A stretch of DNA of 58,883 nucleotides from NCBI GenBank assembly GCA_903838355.1, contig CAILYC010000058.1:1-58883 (forward strand), given 5' to 3'. The notes beneath the pieces are model-generated. The model did not search any database, had not been told where the DNA came from, and worked only from the letters and a program-made list of their open reading frames with translations. Shown here in pieces: positions 27,682 through 35,465 of this stretch. Numbering within the stretch: the stretch's first letter is position 1; each line of letters begins with the position of its first letter. Position numbers and translations under genes: made by a program. The stretch is from an uncultured Burkholderiales bacterium (GTDB taxonomy: Bacteria; Pseudomonadota; Gammaproteobacteria; Burkholderiales; Burkholderiaceae_C).

Positions 27682-29259
27682 CTAATCTGCAGAACGTCCC
27701 TTCATCGCAAAGAGACCTTGAGGTCTTTTTTGGATAAAGATGATGATGAAGACCAACACAGCAATTTTGGCAAGCACGGCTCCCGCAACACCTTCGAGCA
27801 GCTTGTTGATAACACCCAGGCCTATCGCCGCGTAGACGCTGCCCATGAGTTGCCCCACTCCGCCCAAGACCACGACCATGAAAGAGTCAACGATGTAGCT
27901 TTGACCCAAGTCGGGTCCCACATTGCCAATTTGACTCAAGGCACAACCCGCCAAGCCAGCAATGCCCGAGCCCAAGGCAAATGCATAAGTATCGACGCGC
28001 GAAGTGTTAACCCCCATGCAAGAAGCCATGGGGCGGTTTTGCGTGACCCCACGAACAAATAGACCCAAGCGAGTGCGCCCAATGAGTAAACTCATCCCCA
28101 AAAGAACCAATCCCGCAAAAACAATGATCAGCATCCGGTTCCACGGCAGGATCAAGTTGGCCAAGACCTCAATGCCCCCACTCATCCAAACTGGATTTTC
28201 TACACCAACGTTTTGTGCACCAAAAATGGACCGCACCAACTGCATGAGCATCAAACTGATCCCCCAAGTGGCCAGCAAAGTCTCCAATGGCCGGCCATAT
28301 AAGAACTTGAGCACCACGCGCTCGATGATGGCGCCAACCACCGCAGAGGTCAAAAATGAGACGGGAATGGCCACGAACAAATAAGCATCAAACCACTGCG
28401 GGTAGTGCGTTCGAAAAAACACTTGGACCACATATGTCGCATAGGCACCCACCATCATGAGCTCACCATGCGCCATGTTGATCACGCCCATCAATCCATA
28501 GGTGATGGCCAGACCCAGGGCTACCAAGAGCAAAATCGAACCTAAACTCAGGCCCGTAAAGATGACCCCTAGGCGCTCGCCCCAGGCCAATGCGGATTGA
28601 ATTTGTTGTAATGCGTTTTTGATTTCTGCTTTGATCTGCGCATTGCTTTCTTGCCCCATGCGGTCGTTGAGAATGCGTTGGGTCTCAGGTGTTTTGCTGG
28701 CGCTCAATGTTTTAATAGAAGCGAGTCGGATCGCATCATCCGAACTATTGATCTCGATGGCCGCCTTGGCAAAGGACAACTGCACTTTCAGAGCTTCCAC
28801 TGTCTCGACTTTGAGGGCCTTTTCAAGCAAGGGTAATTTGCCTGTATCGGGCTCTTTGAGCATGGACTTGATGGACTTCATGCGAAGCGTTTGATCGGGG
28901 CTGAATAAACTCAGACTGGCCAACGCGCCATCGAGTTCACCCCGCATGCGGTTGTTGCTCACAACGTCCTCGGCGTTGGCCGGTAAAACGAGCGTCTCGC
29001 CCGTTACTGGATCAATGACCTTCGTGCCTTGCAGCACATAGACTTGGTGCTCTGCAATCTTGACGCTGTCGTCTGAGAGTGCTTGAATCAAAACAATGGC
29101 TCTCGGGTCAGCGTGTTCGATGATTTGCTCTAGCGTCTTGAGTCTATCTTCTGTCTCACCACTGGACAATGCATACGCCTCCTGCGGTGTTAGCGCATGC
29201 GCAAACATCGGCAAGCACAAACACAAGATCAAAAAGACAGGGGTAATAAAACGTTTCAT
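27682..29259 (-). CDS. urtB: Urea ABC transporter permease UrtB
   Basis: A 525-residue permease. The first 220 residues are periplasmic: a signal-like segment (FITPVFLILCLCLPMFAHA) and a HEAT-like helical region with repeated DDAIRLASIKTLS-type units, which is characteristic of UrtB. The LivH-type membrane domain follows, with GLAITYGLMGVINMAHGELM and FVRGVTQNRPMASCMGVNTS. I chose ATG 29259 because it puts the hydrophobic signal at the N-terminus; ATG 29274 is possible. It is separated from urtA by a strong hairpin. Confidence 0.9.
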   Translation of the reverse strand: MKRFITPVFLILCLCLPMFAHALTPQEAYALSSGETEDRLKTLEQIIEHADPRAIVLIQALSDDSVKIAEHQVYVLQGTKVIDPVTGETLVLPANAEDVVSNNRMRGELDGALASLSLFSPDQTLRMKSIKSMLKEPDTGKLPLLEKALKVETVEALKVQLSFAKAAIEINSSDDAIRLASIKTLSASKTPETQRILNDRMGQESNAQIKAEIKNALQQIQSALAWGERLGVIFTGLSLGSILLLVALGLAITYGLMGVINMAHGELMMVGAYATYVVQVFFRTHYPQWFDAYLFVAIPVSFLTSAVVGAIIERVVLKFLYGRPLETLLATWGISLMLMQLVRSIFGAQNVGVENPVWMSGGIEVLANLILPWNRMLIIVFAGLVLLGMSLLIGRTRLGLFVRGVTQNRPMASCMGVNTSRVDTYAFALGSGIAGLAGCALSQIGNVGPDLGQSYIVDSFMVVVLGGVGQLMGSVYAAIGLGVINKLLEGVAGAVLAKIAVLVFIIIFIQKRPQGLFAMKGRSAD

Positions 29260-29345
29260 CTCAAGCCAGTGCATCTTGTAAAAAAATTCCAATGAACTCA
29301 CGGGATCATTGTTTGCCACAGATAGAACTTTACCACTTTGTCAAA

Positions 29346-29372
29346 AGTAAGGGCGCCCAAAGCGCCCTTACT
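29346..29372 (-). terminator. Hairpin between urtA and urtB
   Basis: AGTAAGGGCGC and GCGCCCTTACT form a perfect 11-bp stem with a 5-base loop, 22 bases after the urtA stop. On the minus strand only four T residues follow, so it is a weak terminator, or a 3' stabiliser of urtA mRNA that lets the binding protein be made in excess over the permeases. Confidence 0.7.
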
Positions 29373-29394
29373 CACTTAGGTTTCAACCAAAAAA

Positions 29395-30666
29395 TTATTT
29401 CTTTGCTGGCTCATCAGGCTTCTTGTCATTGCCTTCGATGTATGGGCTCCATGGCTTGGCCTTCACAGGGCCTGGTGTTTTCCAGACCACATTGAACTGA
29501 CCATCGGCCTTGACTTCACCAATGAACACGGACTTGTGCAAGTGGTGATTTTTGGGATCCATCATGGAAGTAATACCACTGGGCGCCTTGAACGTTTGAC
29601 CGGCCATCGCAGCAATCACTTTGTCCACATCGGTTGACTTGGCTTTCTCAACGGCTTGTTTCCACATATTGATCCCAATGTAGCTCGCCTCCATTGGATC
29701 GTTGGTCAAAGGATGGTCTTTGTGTCCAGCAATGCCTTTGGCTTTGGCGTAGTCAGACCACTTTTTGATGAACTCATCATTGGTTGGGTTCTTGATGCTC
29801 ATGAAATAATTCCATGCCGCCAAATGTCCGACCAATGGTTTGGCATCAACACCACGCAACTCCTCTTCACCCACGGAGAACGCAACCACTGGAACGTCCT
29901 TGGCTTTCAAGCCTGCATTTCCCAATTCTTTATAGAAAGGCACATTGGAGTCACCGTTAATGGTAGAGACCACAGCAGTTTTGCCACCGGTTGAGAACTT
30001 CTTGATATCGGCCACGATGGTCTGATAGTCAGAGTGACCAAATGGCGTGTATTTCTCGTCAATGTCTGAATCTTTTACACCTTTGGTGTGCAAATAGGCA
30101 CGCAAAATTTTGTTGGTCGTTCTGGGGTATACGTAGTCAGTACCCAACAAGACCCATCGCTTGGCGCCGCCGCCTTCTTTGCTCATCAAGTAGTCAACAG
30201 CAGGAATCGCTTGTTGATTGGGGGCTGCACCTGTGTAGAACACATTCTTGGACAACTCCTCACCTTCGTACTGCACAGGATAGAACAACAAACCATTGAG
30301 CTCTTCAACGACTGGGAGCACCGATTTGCGGCTTACAGAAGTCCAACAACCAAAAATAACCGCCACCTTATCTTGCGTCAACAACTGCTTGGTTTTCTCA
30401 GCAAAGAGCGGCCAATTCGATGCAGGATCGACCACCACGGGCTCTAGCTGCTTGCCCAATACGCCACCTTTGGCATTGATCTCATCAATCGCCATCAAAA
30501 TAGTATCTTTCAACACGGACTCAGAAATGGCCATGGTTCCAGATAATGAATGCAAGACACCAACTTTGATGGTGTCCGCGGCAAAGGTCACTGTTGACCA
30601 AGCCAAGCTTCCAGCAGTGACTGCAGCAGCAGCCGCTAAAGCCGTGAGACGACGACGATTAATCAT
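29395..30666 (-). CDS. urtA: Urea ABC transporter periplasmic binding protein UrtA
   Basis: A 423-residue type I periplasmic binding protein. A signal peptide (MINRRRLTAL, then an Ala-rich core ending TFAAD) precedes IKVGVLHSLSGTMAISES. Further UrtA-type stretches are VIFGCWTSVSRKSVLPVVEE, GLLFYPVQYEGEE, FYTGAAPNQQAIPAVDYL and MAAWNYF-like AAWNYFMSIKNP. The ATG at 30666 has GGAG upstream and a sigma-54 promoter 81 bases before it. UrtA captures urea and hands it to UrtBC. The nearby urease supports urea as the ligand rather than branched-chain amino acids. Confidence 0.95.
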   Translation of the reverse strand: MINRRRLTALAAAAAVTAGSLAWSTVTFAADTIKVGVLHSLSGTMAISESVLKDTILMAIDEINAKGGVLGKQLEPVVVDPASNWPLFAEKTKQLLTQDKVAVIFGCWTSVSRKSVLPVVEELNGLLFYPVQYEGEELSKNVFYTGAAPNQQAIPAVDYLMSKEGGGAKRWVLLGTDYVYPRTTNKILRAYLHTKGVKDSDIDEKYTPFGHSDYQTIVADIKKFSTGGKTAVVSTINGDSNVPFYKELGNAGLKAKDVPVVAFSVGEEELRGVDAKPLVGHLAAWNYFMSIKNPTNDEFIKKWSDYAKAKGIAGHKDHPLTNDPMEASYIGINMWKQAVEKAKSTDVDKVIAAMAGQTFKAPSGITSMMDPKNHHLHKSVFIGEVKADGQFNVVWKTPGPVKAKPWSPYIEGNDKKPDEPAKK

Positions 30667-30746
30667 TAATTTACTCCATTGTGGTTGAGGACAAGATTTC
30701 TGTAGGCCAACCATTGCTTCCAATGTCTAACCTGACTATCTTCCTA

Positions 30747-30762
30747 GGCAATCCTCGTGCCA
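30747..30762 (-). promoter_or_regulatory. Sigma-54 promoter of urtABCDE
   Basis: The minus strand reads TGGCAC-GAGGA-TTGCC, a full match to TGGCAC-N5-TTGC with correct GG/GC spacing, 81 bases upstream of the urtA start codon. Confidence 0.85.
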
Positions 30763-30811
30763 AACAAAGAAACCTCAAACTCGATCAAAAAGTATTCTTA
30801 CCGCCGCCAGG

Positions 30812-30828
30812 CGCACCAAAACAGTGTT
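30812..30828. promoter_or_regulatory. Partial NtrC-like site in the urtA-ureA gap
   Basis: CGCACCAAAACAGTGTT keeps the left NtrC half-site (GCACCA) and only part of the right. Its centre is 33 bases, about three helical turns, from the stronger dyad at 30845-30861, a spacing that would favour cooperative binding. Confidence 0.5.
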
Positions 30829-30844
30829 TATTAAGATCGAAACT

Positions 30845-30861
30845 TGCACCAAACTCGTGCA
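30845..30861. promoter_or_regulatory. NtrC binding site in the urtA-ureA gap
   Basis: TGCACCAAACTCGTGCA matches the 17-bp NtrC dyad TGCACCA-N3-TGGTGCA at 13 of 14 defined positions. It is 83 bases from the urtA-facing sigma-54 element and 99 bases from the ureA-facing one, so it could serve both. Confidence 0.75.
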
Positions 30862-30871
30862 GAATAATAAC

Positions 30872-30888
30872 TTCACTGTTTTTGTGCA
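30872..30888. promoter_or_regulatory. Weak NtrC-like site in the urtA-ureA gap
   Basis: TTCACTGTTTTTGTGCA keeps the right half-site GTGCA and part of the left. Too weak to call alone; listed because it lies 11 bases from the strong dyad. Confidence 0.3.
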
Positions 30889-30959
30889 TTCAATCCCGTG
30901 ACCAGTTCATTCGAAGGTGCAGCAACATAGAAAAAACGATATAACATGCGCATTGAAGT

Positions 30960-30975
30960 TGGCATGCATGTTGCG
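30960..30975 (+). promoter_or_regulatory. Sigma-54 promoter of the urease genes
   Basis: TGGCAT-GCATG-TTGCG fits the sigma-54 consensus with GG and GC ten bases apart and one change (T for C at the end of the -24 box). It faces ureA, 39 bases before its start codon. Confidence 0.75.
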
Positions 30976-31014
30976 CAAAACTCTGTACATCTTTATGGAA
31001 ATTAAACTGATCCC

Positions 31015-31317
31015 ATGGAACTCACCCCAAGAGAAAAAGACAAATTATTGATTTTCACGGCGGCGTTGCTTGCAGAAAGACGCAAGGCTCGAGGCGTCAA
31101 GCTCAACTACCCTGAAGCGGTTGCCTTGATCAGTGCTTTTGTTATGGAAGGGGCGAGAGATGGCAACACGGTTGCCGAACTCATGAGCTCGGCCAGAGGT
31201 GTTCTCAAGCGAAGCGATGTGATGGACGGCATTGCAGAGATGATTCCAGACATTCAAGTCGAAGCCACTTTCCCTGACGGCACCAAACTGGTCACCGTTC
31301 ACCAACCTATCCTATGA
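31015..31317 (+). CDS. ureA: Urease gamma subunit
   Basis: The 100-residue small subunit of nickel urease, which splits urea into ammonia and carbamate. [20 protein letters not shown] at the N-terminus and [15 protein letters not shown] are nearly invariant in the family, and [11 protein letters not shown] ends the protein. Length is exact. It is the first gene of ureABCEFG; no ureD precedes it, the upstream gene being the divergent urtA. The ribosome binding site is weak. ureB follows after 83 bases. Confidence 0.97.
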   Translation: MELTPREKDKLLIFTAALLAERRKARGVKLNYPEAVALISAFVMEGARDGNTVAELMSSARGVLKRSDVMDGIAEMIPDIQVEATFPDGTKLVTVHQPIL

Positions 31318-31400
31318 GTGCTCAAGATTAGCGCCAGATCAGGCTCTGGCGGTTTGACATTATTTAAACGCTATCAATTTCGCATTCAAACGAGGTCTTT

Positions 31401-31706
31401 ATGATTCCTGGAGAACTTTTCATTGATGCTGGCGAACATGCCCTCAATCCTGAGCGCAGATTCATCACGCTAGTGGTGCGAAACGAGTCTGATCGTCCCA
31501 TCCAAGTGGGCTCACACTACCATTTTGCCGAAACCAATTCGGCACTGGGCTTTGATCGGGTCGCGGCCAGAGGGATGCGACTCAATATCGCCTCAGGCAC
31601 AGCGGTACGGTTTGAGCCTGGACAACAAAGAACCGTAGAGTTGGTGGACTTTAGCGGCAAGCGCGATATCTTCGGCTTTCAAGGCCTGGTACAAGGAGCA
31701 CTTTAA
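31401..31706 (+). CDS. ureB: Urease beta subunit
   Basis: The 101-residue beta subunit. [20 protein letters not shown] at the start, the FRPV-like [18 protein letters not shown] and [16 protein letters not shown] are family hallmarks. Beta, gamma and alpha subunits assemble as a trimer of trimers. The stop overlaps the ureC start by one base, consistent with coupled synthesis of the enzyme subunits. Confidence 0.97.
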   Translation: MIPGELFIDAGEHALNPERRFITLVVRNESDRPIQVGSHYHFAETNSALGFDRVAARGMRLNIASGTAVRFEPGQQRTVELVDFSGKRDIFGFQGLVQGAL

Positions 31707-33451
31707 TGGCACGCATCGAAAAAAGAGCCTATGCTGAAATGTACGGCCCCACCGTCGGAGACCGTGTTCGTTTGGCCGACACCGAGCTCATCATTGAAGT
31801 CGAGAAAGATTACACACTCTTGGCCGGCGGTTACGGTGAAGAAGTGAAGTTCGGTGGAGGAAAGACCATTCGAGATGGTATGGCTCAGTCACAAAGAACT
31901 CGAGATGGCAATCCCAATTGCGGCGCTCAATCGGGTGGCGCGGTTGACACAGTGATGACCAACGCCTTGATCGTGGACCACTGGGGTATCGTGAAAGCGG
32001 ACATTGGCCTCAAGGAGGGGCGCATTGCGGCCATTGGCAAAGCAGGCAACCCTGACACCCAACCCGGCGTGGACATCATCATTGGACCCGGCACAGAAAT
32101 CATCAGCTGTGAAGGCATGCTGGTCACCGCTGGCGCCATTGACACCCACATTCACTTTATTTCGCCTCAACAAATTGAAGAAGCACTGGCCAGCGGGGTG
32201 ACCACCATGATTGGGGGGGGGACAGGGCCTGCCACAGGCACCTTTGCCACGACCTGCACCCCAGGGGCTTGGCATTTGGAGCGCATGCTTCAAGCCGCAG
32301 AAGCATTTCCCATGAATCTGGGCTTCCTGGGCAAGGGCAATGCCTCCTTGCCCGATGCTTTGCACGAACAAATCAATGCCGGCGCCATTGGTCTAAAGCT
32401 TCACGAAGATTGGGGCACGACACCCGCGGCCATCGACAATTGCTTGAATGTTGCTGAGCTCACCGACACCCAAGTGGCCATTCACACCGACACGCTCAAT
32501 GAGTCAGGTTTTGTGGAGGACACCATTGCAGCCTTCAAAGGCCGCACCATTCACTCGTTTCACACCGAGGGCGCAGGTGGGGGACACGCACCCGACATCA
32601 TGAAGGTCGTGGGCGAGAGCAACGTCTTGCCCTCGTCAACGAACCCCACAAGACCTTACACCATCAACACCTTGGATGAACATGTCGATATGCTGATGGT
32701 CTGCCACCACCTTGACCCAGCCATTGCCGAGGACTTGGCTTTTGCTGAAAGCCGCATCCGCAAAGAAACCATTGCAGCAGAGGATATCCTTCATGACTTG
32801 GGCGCGATCAGCATGTTCAGCTCCGACAGCCAAGCCATGGGTCGTGTGGGCGAAGTGATTTTGCGCTGTTGGCAAACCGCCCACAAAATGAAGGTGCAGC
32901 GAGGCCCATTGCCGGGTGACAGCAGCAGACACGACAACGCCCGCGTCAAGCGCTATGTCTCTAAGCTGGCCATGAACCCCGCCATCACCCACGGTATCAG
33001 CCATGAGGTGGGCAGCATTGAGGTGGGCAAATGGGCCGACTTGGTCATTTGGAAGCCAGCGTTTTTTGGCGTTAAGCCCTCAACGATCATCAAAGGCGGC
33101 ACCATCGCCATGGCCGCCATGGGCGACCCCAATGCCTCTATTCCTACACCCCAACCCGTGCATTACCGTCCGATGTTTGGCGCTTTTGGCCGTTCCTTGA
33201 CAAAGAGCTCACTGACCTTTGTCTCACAAGCGGCCATGGGTCTGGGTATCGCCTCCAAATTTGGACTTCAAAAAAACTTGGCCGTGGTCAAGAACACCCG
33301 ACAGGTGGGCAAACGCGACATGGTGCACAATCATTACTTGCCCAAAATGGAAATCAACGCTCAAACCTATGAGGTAAGGGCCGATGGCATTTTGCTCACC
33401 TGTGAGCCCGCTGTGAGCCTGCCCATGACGCAACGCTACTTTTTGTTCTGA
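31706..33451 (+). CDS. ureC: Urease alpha (catalytic) subunit
   Basis: The 581-residue catalytic subunit. Nickel ligands H148 and H150 lie in [13 protein letters not shown], and the carbamylated lysine is K231 in [25 protein letters not shown] and [14 protein letters not shown] supply more metal ligands, and MVCHHLDP holds the mobile-flap cysteine and catalytic histidine. All active-site residues I can recognise are present. The protein is slightly longer than the usual 567-572 residues. Activation needs UreD, UreE, UreF and UreG; UreD is not encoded here. Confidence 0.97.
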   Translation: MARIEKRAYAEMYGPTVGDRVRLADTELIIEVEKDYTLLAGGYGEEVKFGGGKTIRDGMAQSQRTRDGNPNCGAQSGGAVDTVMTNALIVDHWGIVKADIGLKEGRIAAIGKAGNPDTQPGVDIIIGPGTEIISCEGMLVTAGAIDTHIHFISPQQIEEALASGVTTMIGGGTGPATGTFATTCTPGAWHLERMLQAAEAFPMNLGFLGKGNASLPDALHEQINAGAIGLKLHEDWGTTPAAIDNCLNVAELTDTQVAIHTDTLNESGFVEDTIAAFKGRTIHSFHTEGAGGGHAPDIMKVVGESNVLPSSTNPTRPYTINTLDEHVDMLMVCHHLDPAIAEDLAFAESRIRKETIAAEDILHDLGAISMFSSDSQAMGRVGEVILRCWQTAHKMKVQRGPLPGDSSRHDNARVKRYVSKLAMNPAITHGISHEVGSIEVGKWADLVIWKPAFFGVKPSTIIKGGTIAMAAMGDPNASIPTPQPVHYRPMFGAFGRSLTKSSLTFVSQAAMGLGIASKFGLQKNLAVVKNTRQVGKRDMVHNHYLPKMEINAQTYEVRADGILLTCEPAVSLPMTQRYFLF

Positions 33452-33489
33452 GTACCCCGAGAAACCATCTCATCAAGAAGCGCCCCATT

Positions 33490-34035
33490 TTGACAGTCAA
33501 AGTATTTCACAAACACCTCCCCAAGGGACAAGGTCTGGCCAAGGTTTTGATCAAGGGGGCCCCCTTTGTGAGCCTGGCTTGGGAGCAACGCCAAAAGAGC
33601 CGTCTGCATGCCACGGACTCACATGGACAAGAGGTTGCCATTTTTATTGAACGCGGAAAAGTTCTTCGCGCGGGCGACATACTGGTGAGCGAGGATGGCA
33701 CTTTTTTGCGCATTGAGTCTGCCTATGAATCGCTTCTCCACATATCAGCCTGCCCCATTCACTCTGCACCCCACGATCTTTTAAGAGCCGCCTATCACCT
33801 GGGCAACCGCCACATACCCATCGAAGTTCAGGCTCAGCACCTCCACATCGAACCCGATCATGTGCTGCAATCCATGCTGGTGAACATGGGGCTCATTGTG
33901 AAACACGTGGACTCCCCGTTCGAGCCAGAGAGCGGCGCTTACGCCGACACAGGTCATGCCCATCATGGCCATCATCACGGCAGTCAAGATCCACACAATC
34001 ACGAACATTTGCATCACGTGCCCAGTCCTGGATAA
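33490..34035 (+). CDS. ureE: Urease nickel metallochaperone UreE
   Basis: UreE delivers nickel to the urease activation complex. The 181-residue protein has the two-domain UreE fold with LRAGDILVSEDGTFLRIES, AYHLGNRHIPIEV and DHVLQSMLVNMGL. Its C-terminal 30 residues are His-rich (HAHHGHHHG, then HNHEHLHH), an extra metal-binding tail found in some members. No ATG fits; translation appears to begin at TTG 33490, 38 bases after the ureC stop, with only a poor ribosome binding site. ureF follows. Confidence 0.93.
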   Translation: MTVKVFHKHLPKGQGLAKVLIKGAPFVSLAWEQRQKSRLHATDSHGQEVAIFIERGKVLRAGDILVSEDGTFLRIESAYESLLHISACPIHSAPHDLLRAAYHLGNRHIPIEVQAQHLHIEPDHVLQSMLVNMGLIVKHVDSPFEPESGAYADTGHAHHGHHHGSQDPHNHEHLHHVPSPG

Positions 34036-34066
34036 AAACGGCTTGCACGAACTCTTTGTAATCCCC

Positions 34067-34774
34067 ATGAAAACCCACGCCTTGAGTACCACTGCATTGA
34101 TGAAGCTCATGTGGTTGGGCTCGCCCACACTTCCTGTGGGGGGCTTTTCCTATTCTGAAGGCCTAGAAATGGCGGTTGAGCAAGGCCTGGTCCATGATGA
34201 AGCCTCTGCACTCGAGTGGCTGCTCGATCAAATGCATCTCAACCAAGCACGAGGTGACTGGTCGCTGATTGCGCAAGCGGTGAAGGCTTGGCAGAATTTT
34301 GACCAAGACCTCGCAAGACACAAAATCTCGGAACTCAACACCTGGGTCACCATGACTCGCGAGAGTTCTGAGTTCAGACTACAGTCGCTTCAAATGGGTC
34401 GCTCTTTGCTCAATTGGCTCAATGCCAATGAAGGCGTCCCAGATCGCCGCGTTGTCTTTTTCAATGAATGCTCACAACCCACTTGGCCGATGGTCTTTGC
34501 ATTGGCACTGGCATTGAGCCAAACCGATTTAACGCTCGGAATGACCTCCCACGCATTTGGTTGGGCAGAGAACATGGTGCAAACGGCCATGAAAACGATA
34601 CCCTTGGGTCAACTCTCGGGTCAACGATTGCTCAATGCGTTAATGGGTGAAATCCCTCAAGCGGTTGAATTTGCCATTGAACAGCTTGAAAAAGATCGGC
34701 AAGTCTTCACACCCCGATTGGCCATCCTAAGCGCTCAACATGAAGATCAATACTCACGACTTTTCCGATCATGA
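34067..34774 (+). CDS. ureF: Urease accessory protein UreF
   Basis: UreF (235 residues) binds UreD and UreG and gates GTP hydrolysis during nickel insertion. The start at 34067 yields the conserved opening [20 protein letters not shown]. Later motifs include [29 protein letters not shown] and the region [18 protein letters not shown]. An open frame reaching upstream into ureE lacks homology. It overlaps ureG by four bases. Confidence 0.94.
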   Translation: MKTHALSTTALMKLMWLGSPTLPVGGFSYSEGLEMAVEQGLVHDEASALEWLLDQMHLNQARGDWSLIAQAVKAWQNFDQDLARHKISELNTWVTMTRESSEFRLQSLQMGRSLLNWLNANEGVPDRRVVFFNECSQPTWPMVFALALALSQTDLTLGMTSHAFGWAENMVQTAMKTIPLGQLSGQRLLNALMGEIPQAVEFAIEQLEKDRQVFTPRLAILSAQHEDQYSRLFRS

Positions 34775-35433
34775 ATCAACTCCATCACATCAAAAATAGA
34801 ACCAAACCTCTCCCCCCACTCAGAGTTGGTATTGGTGGACCGGTGGGTTCAGGGAAAACCACCTTGCTGGAGATGCTTTGCAAAAACATGCGCGAGCGTT
34901 TTGATCTCGTGGCCATCACCAACGATATTTACACCAAGGAAGATCAGCGCTTGCTCACCATCAGCGGCGCCTTGGATGCAGACAGAATTTTGGGTGTGGA
35001 AACGGGAGGATGCCCACACACTGCAATTCGTGAAGATGCATCCATCAATTTAGAAGCCATCGACCGCATGCTGGTGACATTTCCAAATGCCGACATTGTG
35101 TTCATTGAAAGTGGAGGCGACAATTTGGCGGCCACCTTCAGCCCAGAACTCAGTGACTTGACGCTTTATGTCATTGACGTGGCGGCCGGTGAGAAAATAC
35201 CCAGAAAAGGTGGCCCAGGAATCACCAAAAGTGACTTGCTCGTGATCAACAAAACCGATTTGGCGCCCCACGTGGGCGCCAACCTCGACATCATGCGAGA
35301 AGACGCTCACCGCATGCGCAATCACAACAAAGGCCTCAAGCCCTTTGTGTTCACGAACTTAAAAACCCTCTCTGGTCTCCAAGAAGTGATCACTTTCATT
35401 GAAACAGAGGGACTCTTGAACCTGAGCAAATAA
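34771..35433 (+). CDS. ureG: Urease accessory GTPase UreG
   Basis: UreG is a SIMIBI-class GTPase that drives nickel loading. The 220-residue protein has the P-loop GGPVGSGKT (22-30), the nickel/GTP switch region [29 protein letters not shown] and the guanine motif [12 protein letters not shown]. All are intact. It ends the urease set and is convergent with recD, with only 32 bases between stops and no clear terminator. Confidence 0.97.
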   Translation: MNQLHHIKNRTKPLPPLRVGIGGPVGSGKTTLLEMLCKNMRERFDLVAITNDIYTKEDQRLLTISGALDADRILGVETGGCPHTAIREDASINLEAIDRMLVTFPNADIVFIESGGDNLAATFSPELSDLTLYVIDVAAGEKIPRKGGPGITKSDLLVINKTDLAPHVGANLDIMREDAHRMRNHNKGLKPFVFTNLKTLSGLQEVITFIETEGLLNLSK

Positions 35434-35465
35434 AGTGAAGCGACTTGCATTTCAGTTCAGTGGCC

